Shown here: positions 44,025 through 52,783 of the stretch, piece after piece
Position numbering within the stretch: the first letter of the stretch is position 1
How the letters are laid out: each line of letters opens with the position of its first letter
Assembly: GCA_019359115.1 (NCBI GenBank)
Contig: JAHHHW010000099.1
Coordinates: 1-53,774, forward strand
Reading direction: 5' to 3'
Source of the DNA: Pelatocladus maniniholoensis HA4357-MV3
GTDB lineage: Bacteria > Cyanobacteriota > Cyanobacteriia > Cyanobacteriales > Nostocaceae
DNA length: 53,774 bases
The notes under the pieces: model-generated
What the model saw: only the letters and a program-made list of their open reading frames with translations
Told to the model about the DNA's origin: nothing
Database searches by the model: none
Position numbers and translations under genes: made by a program

Positions 44025-44282
44025 AATATGTTCGAGTTTTACTAGGGTTTCTTTTGGGCAAACCCCTAGTAAACTGCTGTTGGGTAGATAAACTAACCGT
44101 CCTCCAGTTCCCAGTGGGGGAGTCATTATCTCTGCAAAGGCTTGAGGTATGCTTTCAGCCCCTGGAGGATACTCGGAGTTGTTAAAGCTTGTCCATTGGG
44201 GGTTGAGGATTTGCGATCGCAGTTGTTTGACGGCGCGACTTAGAAAGAATTCGTTTTCTCCCCAGTACAAATATATTGGCAT
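44025..44282 (-). pseudogene. holA: holA N-terminal fragment (Pol III delta)
   Basis: Starts with ATG at 44282 (MPIYLYWGENEFFLSRAVKQ), the typical delta N terminus, and runs through MTPPLGTGGRLVYLPNSSLL to LVKLEHIGERF. It then enters the inserted element. The C-terminal piece is at 41396-41893. Confidence 0.85.
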
Positions 44283-44501
44283 GGTTGTGATTTGATAATG
44301 ATGATATTTTGTCGTTACAGTTGAGCGTCAGCTCCAAACTATAAAATTTGTTCTCATTAGCTCAAATATATGGATAATCAGTTATCTAAAGAAATTGCTT
44401 TAAAACATTGACCCCGCTATTCTTCTATTAGGGTTCCTCCCAGAGATCATTACAAGAGTTAAAGACGCTAAAATTTACAGCAGTTGACAAAGGTTAAATT
44501 A

Positions 44502-44750
44502 ATGAGTCCGTCACTTGAAAAAATTTTAAGCGAGATTGAGCAACTGACTCTAGAAGAGCAATTGGCAGTGATGGGGCATTTGGTAGAACGTGTGAAGAAA
44601 CATATTACCCAAGCGCAACCAAAACGCAAGTGGAGCGATTTGAAGGGTATGGCTCCCTATCCACTATTGGGTGAAGATGCTCAGGAATGGGTTTCGCGGA
44701 CTCGACGGTTCTCAGATGAGCATCGAGAACGGTTGTTGCGAGGAGAGTGA
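44502..44750 (+). CDS. Antitoxin-like protein upstream of PIN toxin
   Basis: ATG 44502 (MSPSLEKILSEIEQLTLEEQ) gives 82 residues; an in-frame TTG 18 bases upstream is less likely, and AAAGG at 44489-44493 fits the ATG. LAVMGHLVERVKK is a helical N-terminal region, and SDLKGMAPYPLLGEDAQEWV occurs in many cyanobacterial antitoxins. The stop overlaps the next gene's start (TGATG). It should bind and inhibit the PIN nuclease and repress the operon. Confidence 0.7.
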   Translation: MSPSLEKILSEIEQLTLEEQLAVMGHLVERVKKHITQAQPKRKWSDLKGMAPYPLLGEDAQEWVSRTRRFSDEHRERLLRGE

Positions 44751-45193
44751 TGAGGATTAGTGATGCGTTAACTGGAGTTTCTCACTTATTTCTCGATACA
44801 GCACCCGTAATTTATTTTGTAGAACGCAATCCACAGTTTGTGGATTTAGTCGATCCAATTTTTGAGCGCTTGTCAGCTGACATTACAGCAGTAGTATCTG
44901 GAATAACATTATCTGAGTGTTTGGTGGGTGCTATTCGTCTGGGGTTAGCGGATTTAGAGCAGGCTTTTGTCGATGTGTTGCAACAAGATGAAGTAGTTTT
45001 TGTGGAGATTAATGCTGCTATGGCGCGAGAAGCTGCGAGAATTCGGGTACATTATAACCTTCAGTTACCCGATGCGTTGCAGGTGGCGGCGGCTTTAATG
45101 GCTGGTTGTGAGGCGTTTTTGACCAATGATGATGCTTTGAAGCGAGTGACAGAGTTGAAAGTTTTAGTGGTGGGTGAGTTGGAAGTGGAGTGA
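44750..45193 (+). CDS. vapC: PIN-domain (VapC-like) toxin
   Basis: ATG 44750 (MRISDALTGVSHLFLDTAPV), 147 residues, with AGGAGAG directly upstream. The PIN motifs are LFLDTAP (Asp16), LSECLVG (Glu), LPDALQVAAAL (Asp) and TNDDALKR (Asp), the four acidic residues of the RNase active site. It forms a toxin-antitoxin pair with the preceding gene and probably stabilises the plasmid. Confidence 0.82.
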   Translation: MRISDALTGVSHLFLDTAPVIYFVERNPQFVDLVDPIFERLSADITAVVSGITLSECLVGAIRLGLADLEQAFVDVLQQDEVVFVEINAAMAREAARIRVHYNLQLPDALQVAAALMAGCEAFLTNDDALKRVTELKVLVVGELEVE

Positions 45194-45321
45194 GTAGACT
45201 ATGTGCAATTGTAGAAAGTCCTTTAGTCAGACAGAGTGATTTTGAGAGAGATATTGCTAGAAAAGGAAATTTGGATTTATAAAAAAATACGTAGCACCCC
45301 ACGAAAGAGTGCTGTAGATTT

Positions 45322-45570
45322 CTACAATGAATCAACAGTTAGAAATGCTCGAAAATGTTCTCTAATTCTGCTTTTTACTGTGGCACTGCATTGACCCCAC
45401 CATTCTTCTGTTGGGGTTCCTCCCATACAGGAAAGAACGGCATGGAATCTATCTCCCTGATATAAAATTGGCAGACTAATTTCGCCTTGAGATGTTTGCC
45501 GTGGATTGCAATGTACACCAAAGCTATTGAGAAGTTTTTCGAGTTTGTTCAGTTGTTGAATTTCTGGCAT
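45322..45570 (-). CDS. Hypothetical protein, 82 residues
   Basis: ATG start (MPEIQQLNKLEKLLNSFGVH). Helical N terminus, then alpha/beta (QGEISLPILYQGDRFHAVLS) with GGTPTEEWWGQ. No family recognised. It has the composition of a real small protein and is isolated between the VapC-like gene and a gene-poor stretch. Confidence 0.45.
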   Translation of the reverse strand: MPEIQQLNKLEKLLNSFGVHCNPRQTSQGEISLPILYQGDRFHAVLSCMGGTPTEEWWGQCSATVKSRIREHFRAFLTVDSL

Positions 45571-45896
45571 AATATTTATTGTTTAGTAGATGACGAACGC
45601 GCTACAGGTTTACGAGTAGTCCGTATTTTTCACATCAGATTGCGCTTTTGCGCCAAAATATTTTTCACATATCCAACTATTGTTTTTGCTGCTTCTAATG
45701 CCTAATTTTCTGGGACATCTCTGCATAACCAATCAAATGTAGTTCTCCAAGTTTCTCATCTGCTGAAATAGCTTTTTTGATTAGGATGATGAGTCGCAAT
45801 AATTCTTGTAGCTTTTGCAATTACTGCTGATTTCGCCTTAGCCTGCATATTTATCTGGATAAATTTTGTAATTTGTTTTTAGGGTGATGAATGCAT
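45571..45896. other. Gene-poor gap with a possible 41-residue frame
   Basis: No firm gene. On the minus strand 45695-45820 a frame from TTG reads LQKLQELLRLIILIKKAISA and goes on to IGYAEMSQKIRH before a stop. Another frame upstream (MQAKAKSAVIAKATRIIATH) overlaps it, as if one small gene were broken by a frameshift. Both are weak. Confidence 0.3.
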
Positions 45897-46436
45897 TTAT
45901 AATTTGTTGATTGTGATGAGACAGCACTCCACTTTTGTATACCGTTTGCTATTGACAAATAATCCCCAAGGCAATTCCTCGACTTGAGCATTAACAGTGG
46001 TAAGCCAATGACGAAATTGTTTGTAGAAACTGCTGTTGTATTGCCAGGGAGTATTACTGACTAAAGACACAAGTCTGCCCCCTGAAGAGAGACAATAGTA
46101 TGCCTTTTTGATATGGGATATTTGTTGAGAGAAAGGGGGATTCTGTATTATGCTGTGATAGCGATTAAGGAGATTAGCTGTGCTAATAAAATCTGAGCCT
46201 ATAACAGTGAATCCTTCAAGAGTAAGGAGCGATTGAAGTTCTACAATTGGCTCAATGACTTCTACAATTGCCCCACACTCCCGCATAGCGATCGCTAAAT
46301 CTCCAAACCCAGCGGATGGTTCTAAACATAAACTGTGTGACTGAATGTTGGATGCTTTTATTAGCAAGTCCACTACCTGACGGGGAGATGGGAACACATC
46401 CCATATTTTGAGTATTTCGCTATTGTTCTGATTCAA
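45897..46436 (-). CDS. N6-adenine methylase-like Rossmann protein
   Basis: 179 residues from TTG 46436 (start uncertain). SLCLEPSAGFGDLAIAMREC is the S-adenosylmethionine-binding motif I and IIQNPPFSQQ is the catalytic NPP(F/Y) motif of N6-adenine DNA methyltransferases. The protein is small and lacks an evident target recognition domain. It may be a remnant or a substrate-specific methylase of mobile elements; a restriction partner is not adjacent. Confidence 0.65.
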   Translation of the reverse strand: MNQNNSEILKIWDVFPSPRQVVDLLIKASNIQSHSLCLEPSAGFGDLAIAMRECGAIVEVIEPIVELQSLLTLEGFTVIGSDFISTANLLNRYHSIIQNPPFSQQISHIKKAYYCLSSGGRLVSLVSNTPWQYNSSFYKQFRHWLTTVNAQVEELPWGLFVNSKRYTKVECCLITINKL

Positions 46437-46491
46437 CTACTTTATCTTTCACTTCTTTATTTATTGTTTGTTATGTATAGTCTTGCAGGCG

Positions 46492-46689
46492 TTAGTTAGT
46501 GCCAAAGTATTGGCGTATATTATCCAGTCCTTCCAAAAATTGCATAACACAAGTTGAACCTCCTACCTGATACAGTGAGATGGCATCTTCCCATTCTTTA
46601 AAGCTGGCTTTCTTTTCCTTGAGTATTTCTACAATCGCTGCTGGCAATTTAACTTCCTTGTGCAGATTGGTGATTGTTTCATAAATAAC
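46492..46689 (-). CDS. Small ORF without an ATG, possible truncated gene
   Basis: A 65-codon frame opens after a TAG and ends at 46492. It reads EVKLPAAIVEILKEKKASFK and FLEGLDNIRQYFGTN, with good composition for a protein. No ATG, GTG or TTG occurs near its 5' end (GTT, ATT, CTG only), so it is either started at a rare codon or truncated. Function unknown. Confidence 0.3.
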   Translation of the reverse strand, partial: VIYETITNLHKEVKLPAAIVEILKEKKASFKEWEDAISLYQVGGSTCVMQFLEGLDNIRQYFGTN

Positions 46690-46716
46690 CTAGTGAAAAG
46701 ACAAATTAACTACTTA

Positions 46717-47064
46717 TTATTCAATTGGGTTGAGGATAATTCCTGATTTTTGCATTCTAAAAACGGACGAATTGATTTCTAATAAATACTGTGGAGACGG
46801 ATGTTGAGATAGGAAATAGTGTAAATCGTCGAAATGAGTAATGGTTAATTCTTGGGGTAATATGCGTCCTTGGAGATTAACGATGATCTTCAGATAATCT
46901 CGTGGTTCACAACTGGTTATTTTCAGTAAATGGTAAATAACCGAATCGATATTTAAATAGTAATCATTAGTTGAATGATTGTTGATAAATTCAGAGAAAT
47001 CCTCTACACTGTTCAAGTGTTGATGATGGTATTCTCTATCTTCTGTTTGGCAAGATATTTCCAT
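46717..47064 (-). CDS. Hypothetical protein, 115 residues
   Basis: ATG start (MEISCQTEDREYHHQHLNSV). Predicted alpha/beta with repeated hydrophobic-His/Leu pattern (IDSVIYHLLKITSC, YFLSQHPSPQYLLE). Not recognised. It is preceded by an 18-bp perfect palindrome (47101-47118), which could be an operator, and follows dnaX on the same strand. Confidence 0.5.
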   Translation of the reverse strand: MEISCQTEDREYHHQHLNSVEDFSEFINNHSTNDYYLNIDSVIYHLLKITSCEPRDYLKIIVNLQGRILPQELTITHFDDLHYFLSQHPSPQYLLEINSSVFRMQKSGIILNPIE

Positions 47065-47100
47065 ATTTATTTAGCTTAAAATTATCAGCAAACAAAAGCA

Positions 47101-47118
47101 TCAGTCATTAATGACTGA
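47101..47118. promoter_or_regulatory. 18-bp perfect palindrome upstream of the 115-residue gene
   Basis: TCAGTCATTAATGACTGA is a perfect palindrome, 37 bases before the start at 47064 and beyond the dnaX terminator. It may be an operator. Confidence 0.35.
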
Positions 47119-47128
47119 CAACAAGAAA

Positions 47129-47146
47129 CCTCTCAAAAATGAGAGG
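47129..47146 (-). terminator. Rho-independent-like terminator of dnaX
   Basis: On the minus strand CCTCTCA-loop-TGAGAGG is followed by TTTCTTGTT. It begins 26 bases past the dnaX stop. The stem is 7 bp, so modest. Confidence 0.5.
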
Positions 47147-47171
47147 CTGGCAATAATAATTTGTGAGATTT

Positions 47172-48473
47172 TTACCTGGAAGCTATCAACTGCTGTACTG
47201 TCTCCACCCAAACAGGAGCTTTCTTTCCATTAACTGGCACAAGAGAATCCCATTTTTGTTGCAGAGATTCCATGTTCATATTTGGCAGTTGTTGTTGCGC
47301 CCAAGCGATCGCATCAGTAGGTGTTTTCCAATTAATCCAGGGTGGACTATCTGAAATGGGAATAAATCTAGTGGAAATTGTAGAAGCAGAAGATAGCAGC
47401 CCCAGAATCGCAACCTCTAGCCATAACTGTGGCTGAGTAGATAGTTTAATTTGAACCTCGGATTGTCTGAGGTGTTGTTGGGCTTGGAGGATAGTTGTAG
47501 TGTCCGAATTTTTCGCTGTTTGGCACAATTCCTTCCAAGTGTCCTCAGTTAGTGTCACCATATCCTTATTATTAGGAGATGTTTTGGCAATCAACATATC
47601 TCGATAAAAGCTGGTAAGATTTTGCAGAATTACCAGTGGTTCCTTTCCCCACTCCAACAAATTACGAATGATAGTAATAACTGCATCACTGTCATTATCG
47701 GTAATTCTTTCTACCAGTGTCAGTAATTCGTATTCTGGTACTGTGCCTGCTAATTCCCACACCCAGTTAGGAGTAATGGTAGTGTCAAGCAAACTGAGTT
47801 GATCTAGTAAACACTCAGCATCCCTCAAGCAGCCAGAAGACATCTGTGCCACCAGGCGCAGTGCTTCTGGAGTAATATCAATTATTTCGTCAGAAACGAT
47901 GTGGTTCAGGTGTTTCACCATATCCTCCACAGCAATTCTCTTAAAATCAAACCTTTGGCATCGAGAAGCAATGGTGGCAGGCACTTTATGAACTTCTGTA
48001 GTGCAGAGGACAAACACTACATTGGCAGGCGGTTCTTCCAAAGTTTTTAATAGAGCTTGGAAAGCTTGATTGGAGAGGGAGTGACACTCATCGATACAAT
48101 AAACTTTGTAACGACTGTTGACAGGTGCAACATAGGTGCGGTCGATAATTTGCTTAATATTTTCGACACCAGAGTTACTAGCAGCATCTATTTCTACTAC
48201 ATCCAGTGAGGAACCACCAGTAATTGCAGTGCATGAGTCACATTTGCCACAGGGTTCAGGGGTTGGAGAATCACTATGTTGACAGTTGAGGGATTTTGCC
48301 AAGATGCGAGCGCTGGAGGTTTTTCCTGTACCTCTAGGGCCAGTGAACAAATACGCCGGGGCAATTCTGCCTGAAGTAATGGCATTGGTGAGTGTCGTAG
48401 CGATCGCTTGTTGACCGACAAGTTGAGCAAAGGATTGGGGACGATATTTGAGATGAAGAGGTTGGTATTTCAT
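47172..48473 (-). CDS. dnaX: DNA polymerase III gamma/tau subunit (clamp loader ATPase)
   Basis: A 433-residue protein with the complete clamp-loader core. Walker A is GPRGTGKT at 45-52, zinc ligands are Cys64, Cys75, Cys78 and Cys81, CIDECHSLS is Walker B and ATIASRCQRFDF the SRC motif. Collar-domain sequence follows. It ends soon after the collar, with none of the long C-terminal tau extension that binds the polymerase and DnaB in larger forms. It would pair with HolB (40369) and a delta subunit, but the local holA is broken. Confidence 0.9.
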   Translation of the reverse strand: MKYQPLHLKYRPQSFAQLVGQQAIATTLTNAITSGRIAPAYLFTGPRGTGKTSSARILAKSLNCQHSDSPTPEPCGKCDSCTAITGGSSLDVVEIDAASNSGVENIKQIIDRTYVAPVNSRYKVYCIDECHSLSNQAFQALLKTLEEPPANVVFVLCTTEVHKVPATIASRCQRFDFKRIAVEDMVKHLNHIVSDEIIDITPEALRLVAQMSSGCLRDAECLLDQLSLLDTTITPNWVWELAGTVPEYELLTLVERITDNDSDAVITIIRNLLEWGKEPLVILQNLTSFYRDMLIAKTSPNNKDMVTLTEDTWKELCQTAKNSDTTTILQAQQHLRQSEVQIKLSTQPQLWLEVAILGLLSSASTISTRFIPISDSPPWINWKTPTDAIAWAQQQLPNMNMESLQQKWDSLVPVNGKKAPVWVETVQQLIASR

Positions 48474-48555
48474 TAGTGTGAAACGCAGATATGTTGAATG
48501 CCCCCAGGCTTATTAATCAGCAGAAAGCTAGGGGGTGTAACAATTGGAGGTTAAT

Positions 48556-50001
48556 TTATGCAGCTTCAGCTTTCTTTTTTCTGCCTTTAGGTTTGGTAGT
48601 GGGAGTAGAAGGAGATGGGGAAGTTGTTGTAGTTTCCTCTGTTGATTCGGGTGCAGAAGAATTTGTTATTATCTCAACATTTTCCTCAATTGCAGTTTCT
48701 TCCATCACCTTAGCAGCTATCTCAACTTCATCGGCTATTTCAGTAGTTGCTGTTGCTACCTCTGTTGTAGGTAGAATATCCTCTGTTATTACAGGTTCTT
48801 CATTTATTTCTGAGGAATTTTCTATGATAGCAGCTTTAGTAGCAATAAGTTCAATTGGCATTACCAAAATTAATTGATTAAGAATGCCTCCAACAGGAAT
48901 AATTATGACAGGAGTTGTTGGTCGATTTGCCTGAAGCAGCACTTCATCAGTTGGGATGAATTTGAGAGCATCAGTAATATATTTAATGTTGAAACCGATA
49001 AGTAAATTGTGCTGAAAATTGCTCTCTGCTTTGATTAGCACAGATTCAACAGCACCACCGACATCTTGAGATTCTGTAGATAATGTCGCTTGTTGATTGG
49101 TGTAATCGAAGTTGATAGCAACAATTTTATCCTTTTGATCAGCAACAATTCCTACTCGTTTTAAAGCATTATCAAAGACTTTTCTGTCTATTGTGAATTG
49201 ATGTTGAAATTGTTGGGGAATAAAAGATGCGTATTGAGGATATTCTCCTGACAATAATCTGCTTGTTATCTGAATGTTTGCCAAGTCAAACACTGCAATT
49301 CCATTGTCAATGCTAATGGTACATTCACAGTCCTCTCCCACACTAGCTAAAATTTTCTGCAATTCTGTGAGTGTTTGATAAGGAATTGTGACTTTTACTG
49401 TATCTGACTCAAATTCATCCTTTGCATTCCCATTTGATTCTTCACTTAATTCTATAGTGCCAGAAGCAACTGCTAAACGATGACCATCAGTCGCCGCAGC
49501 TTCCCAATAATTTCTAGCAAACTTAAAATGTACTCCAGCCAAAACTAACTTAGTTTCATCATGGCTTGCAGCAAATAATGTTGCTTCTAACGCTTGTAAA
49601 AGTTTGACTGCTGACAGTGTAATAGTCTTTCCTCCAGCTTGGGGAAGTGATGGGAATTCTTGAGGATTAACTGTTTGGATGCGACATTTCCCAGAGGAGT
49701 GGGTGAGGATTGCGGTATTGTCTACAATCTCTAAGTTGATGTCTTGTTTGGGAAGATTGGAGACTAATTGTGCTAATAGTTTAGCAGGCAGTGCAATCAT
49801 GCCGTCATTCTCAATTTTGCATTTGCATTCAACGCGAATACCTAAACTCAAATCGAAAGCAGCGATCGCAATTTTTTGATTGTCCTTATCTGCAATCAAC
49901 AGCACATTGTTGAGGATGGGATGATAGGGTTTGTTTGGGACGGCATAATTGACTAGGGAAAGTATATCACTGAGGTCTTTTTGAGAAATGGTGATTTTCA
50001 T
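48556..50001 (-). CDS. dnaN: DNA polymerase III beta clamp with long C-terminal tail
   Basis: 481 residues. Residues 1-385 form three clamp domains (MKITISQKDLSDILSLVNYA; AATDGHRLAVASG; ending LVMPIEL, the usual C-terminal edge). A 96-residue extension follows. It is rich in Glu, Thr and Ser (for example PESTEETTTTSPSPSTPTT) and ends with a basic PKGRKKKAEAA. Host beta clamps end near residue 385. It lies 82 bases upstream of dnaX, on the same strand and probably in one operon. Confidence 0.9.
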   Translation of the reverse strand: MKITISQKDLSDILSLVNYAVPNKPYHPILNNVLLIADKDNQKIAIAAFDLSLGIRVECKCKIENDGMIALPAKLLAQLVSNLPKQDINLEIVDNTAILTHSSGKCRIQTVNPQEFPSLPQAGGKTITLSAVKLLQALEATLFAASHDETKLVLAGVHFKFARNYWEAAATDGHRLAVASGTIELSEESNGNAKDEFESDTVKVTIPYQTLTELQKILASVGEDCECTISIDNGIAVFDLANIQITSRLLSGEYPQYASFIPQQFQHQFTIDRKVFDNALKRVGIVADQKDKIVAINFDYTNQQATLSTESQDVGGAVESVLIKAESNFQHNLLIGFNIKYITDALKFIPTDEVLLQANRPTTPVIIIPVGGILNQLILVMPIELIATKAAIIENSSEINEEPVITEDILPTTEVATATTEIADEVEIAAKVMEETAIEENVEIITNSSAPESTEETTTTSPSPSTPTTKPKGRKKKAEAA

Positions 50002-50084
50002 ATTTAATTGGAATGATTAGAATTGAGGTGCTTGGTCTAATTACAAGCACCTTTATCAATAGCTAAAAGAGAGAAATTTTTGGA

Positions 50085-50978
50085 TTATTCTGCCGAATTG
50101 ATAGCTTTAGACTCTGTAGCAGCAGGCAATGCAGGTAATTCTGGAGATTCGGGAGAGCCAGGAACTATTAAAGGTTTACTTGGTTCTAAAGAATCCCATA
50201 CATACTGCTTTGTATTTGAGTTGAATCCCAAGAAATAGTCGCGCCAGTTTTCTAGAGTTGGAATCTCATGTTCTATTACTTTGCAAGCAAAGCTTTTTTG
50301 TTTTGTTCCGGCTTGTTCTCTAGCAGTCTTAAAGCAGAACACACCCAAAGAATAGAACAAAGCATTCTTCTGTTTAGCTGGAATGCCATTGACAATAGAA
50401 TGACAGATATTTAGCTCTCTGCAAAAATCTTGCCAGTGTGCTGCAAAGGATGCTTGATTAGCACCTGCTGCTTTATAGCTTAAGGGAATTTGGTGTAGAG
50501 GTTGGTTATTTTGGTCTAGGAGGAATACTTGGAAATATTGTAGATTTCCAATGTTTTCATCTTCTCTCATTTGAGCAGTGTATCTCCCCAAAATGACAGT
50601 AGAGTTTGACTCTTGCGATTGCTTTCTGTCATATCCCAAAACAGGAGTTTTAGGACACACAAGCATTCTGGGATTCTGAATGATAATTCCTTGTTCCTGA
50701 GCACCACTAGATTCAAAGGTGTAAGTAATGAGTTGAGATTCGTCGAAATTTATCCATCCTGCAATTGCCATTTGGTCTACAGCTATAAAATAACCACAGC
50801 TATCAGGAGTAACACCACGCAATGCTTGGATACGAGGAAGTTTGGCATCAGGGTCTAAGAATTGTGAATCACAGAATTCATCCCGTTCTTGTATAGGAGG
50901 AATGAGATTATTCTCTGCCTCAACAGTATTTTCAACAGTAGTGAATGCAGCAGTATTTTCAGTTTGTCTTTTAGCCAT
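50085..50978 (-). CDS. DUF5895-like plasmid protein
   Basis: A 297-residue protein without catalytic motif. RDEFCDSQFLDPDAKLPRIQ, LRGVTPDSCGYFIAVDQMAI and GWINFDESQLITYTFESSGA resemble DUF5895, a family found on cyanobacterial plasmids. It is directly upstream of dnaN on the same strand. Both termini are low-complexity (Pro/Ala/Ser/Glu at the end). A role in plasmid replication or maintenance is inferred only from position. Confidence 0.6.
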   Translation of the reverse strand: MAKRQTENTAAFTTVENTVEAENNLIPPIQERDEFCDSQFLDPDAKLPRIQALRGVTPDSCGYFIAVDQMAIAGWINFDESQLITYTFESSGAQEQGIIIQNPRMLVCPKTPVLGYDRKQSQESNSTVILGRYTAQMREDENIGNLQYFQVFLLDQNNQPLHQIPLSYKAAGANQASFAAHWQDFCRELNICHSIVNGIPAKQKNALFYSLGVFCFKTAREQAGTKQKSFACKVIEHEIPTLENWRDYFLGFNSNTKQYVWDSLEPSKPLIVPGSPESPELPALPAATESKAINSAE

Positions 50979-51045
50979 TTTGATTCTTAGTTAGTAAATT
51001 GATAATGCCGAATTGCAAGTTAACGCAGGATAATTGATAGACAAT

Positions 51046-51342
51046 TCAAAATGCGATATCTACTTCCACCTGATGTTTGCCATTACCGTTTAAATTGATT
51101 GGAGGATTGAGAAGTTCGAGTTCTTGAGAGATTTGTTGTTGTCGTTTTTGTGATAGAGATTGATGTATTTGTTGAAGAGTGCGGATAGTTTCTGTGAGCT
51201 TCGTTAGACAATCAGTGCCAAAACCAATAGTCACAGTCTCTCCATCATCTATGAATGAACAACACTGACAATCGCCATTATTGTAGGAAGTGATAAATGT
51301 TTCAGGCGTGATGTGTGCTGTGAAAGAATGAGATAATTTCAT
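51046..51342 (-). CDS. Hypothetical protein, 98 residues
   Basis: ATG start (MKLSHSFTAHITPETFITSY), with its ATG overlapping the stop of the small upstream ORF (ATGA). It has a Cys-rich turn (NGDCQCCSFIDDGETVTIGF) and a Gln-rich helix (RTLQQIHQSLSQKRQQQISQ). Not recognised. It precedes the DUF5895-like gene on the same strand. Confidence 0.5.
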   Translation of the reverse strand: MKLSHSFTAHITPETFITSYNNGDCQCCSFIDDGETVTIGFGTDCLTKLTETIRTLQQIHQSLSQKRQQQISQELELLNPPINLNGNGKHQVEVDIAF

Positions 51343-51497
51343 GATTTTTGAGAAACATCTATAATTTTGAGAGAAACAATGTTAGTTTTACGGATATGAC
51401 GACGTTTGAGGTGTGCCATCATTTGGGAGTAGCGTACTTCTGTTGAGTTATTGAGAGAGTGAGTAAACATAGCTGTATTGCAGCTTGCTTTGTTCAT
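51339..51497 (-). CDS. Small basic protein, 52 residues, coupled to next gene
   Basis: ATG 51497 (MNKASCNTAMFTHSLNNSTE) runs to a TGA that overlaps the ATG of the 98-residue gene by four bases, the usual sign of translational coupling. The C-terminal half is basic (MMAHLKRRHIRKTNIVSLKI). No family recognised. Confidence 0.5.
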   Translation of the reverse strand: MNKASCNTAMFTHSLNNSTEVRYSQMMAHLKRRHIRKTNIVSLKIIDVSQKS

Positions 51498-51659
51498 CAA
51501 AAAAGGCGCATAGCGCCATAATTAGTGATGCTCTGATAGCGGCAATATTGTGATTGACAATACGTCATTATGCAGCTATGTTTTAAAATTGATTGAGTTA
51601 TCCTACTAAAAGGGGTTTAAATCCCCATCACAAAACCATACTTGCGACTTGCGACTTAT

Positions 51660-51884
51660 TTAATGATAAGGGCGTTTACGGGTAAAAGAGTTCATCTTGG
51701 CAATTAAATTGGTCGCATTTATTACTGCCCATCCAGCTTGTTGACATTTATGGAGAGCATCTTCTAATTCATTTTTGTTTTTGAGGAGCTTGTAACGAAG
51801 AAATGATTCTCCATAAACTGGGTGAATATAAGTTTGATATTCATCTCCAATTTGAACGTAGCTAATGCGTTTGTAAATCAACAT
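51660..51884 (-). CDS. Hypothetical protein, 74 residues
   Basis: ATG start (MLIYKRISYVQIGDEYQTYI). Predicted beta then helix (LRYKLLKNKNELEDALHKCQ). It ends with basic SFTRKRPYH. Not recognised, similar in style to other small plasmid genes. Confidence 0.45.
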   Translation of the reverse strand: MLIYKRISYVQIGDEYQTYIHPVYGESFLRYKLLKNKNELEDALHKCQQAGWAVINATNLIAKMNSFTRKRPYH

Positions 51885-52491
51885 TAGATTTGAATTGCAG
51901 TCTTATTCAATTCCAGGGTTTGTGAAATATTGCCGGAGGATGTAGGAGATAAAATATCTCATTAAGCATCATTAAACACCCACTTTACTAAATTCTTATT
52001 TCACAAAGCGTTTATTTTCAAATCAAATTTGATATTACTCATCGATTTTGTGATGACTAATTACAAACTTTTTTTGAGAGTAATGGTGATGTAAGGTGTT
52101 TGGAGAACAAATTTTATATTTGTGTTCTCTCCCAAGTAAGCCCAGTATATGTATTTCCAGTATCGAATTGGGCGGAACGTTAGCAGTAAATTTTTGCATT
52201 CAATTTGGTCTTGATGTTCACACTTGCGTATTATTAGCATAATGACTGTAATTTATTTGTTGATAACCAAGATTCTGGTAGCGACACCTGTGGGGTGAGT
52301 AGAATTTAGGAATGAACCATTAGGCAACTTCTCATCCCAAGGGATTAGTGATAGTGGCAACTCTGGGAGAGAGGATGTTGAGAGTCCACCCATCAGTACT
52401 AAGTTGGATTTTGGTAATATTAAGCATTGGATTTCTCTACTTTATTTATTGGGTGTAAATTGAATTCACACCCTTTTTCAAAGAGTATTTA
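51885..52491. other. 607-base gene-poor region
   Basis: No firm gene. A 31-codon frame on the minus strand (52332-52427, MLNITKIQLSTDGWTLNILS) and a hairpin at 52451-52473 (GGGTGT...ACACCC followed by TTTTT on the plus strand) are the only items noticed. The rest is A+T-rich. Confidence 0.35.
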
Positions 52492-52734
52492 CTACATATT
52501 TGACAATCTTTCTTCGCAGTAAGTAATTATGTTTTCTGCAATTTTTTGCAGATTGACTGAACACAAAATTGTAAATACACTATCATTATTAGTATCTTGG
52601 TTTTGGAAATTGCCATTGACTTGTGGTTTTTCTTGGATGAGACGGATAGCGTCTTGCTGCATATTACTGGCGATTTCATTTAAGTGAAATGCAGTTTGAC
52701 GGAGATGTTCGAGATATTGTTTGGCACTTGACAT
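52492..52734 (-). CDS. Hypothetical helical protein, 80 residues
   Basis: ATG start (MSSAKQYLEHLRQTAFHLNE). Predicted mostly helical with a Gln/Asn linker, ending in a second helix (LQKIAENIITYCEERLSNM). Not recognised. Confidence 0.45.
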   Translation of the reverse strand: MSSAKQYLEHLRQTAFHLNEIASNMQQDAIRLIQEKPQVNGNFQNQDTNNDSVFTILCSVNLQKIAENIITYCEERLSNM

Positions 52735-52783
52735 CGGTAATATATGACAGAATCATCAATGTGTTAGCTAATCAACTGATAAT

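Noticed and set aside
44502-45193. VapBC-like pair as part of the CRISPR defence system
   Set aside because: It is 33 kb away from the Cmr operon and fits ordinary plasmid stabilisation.
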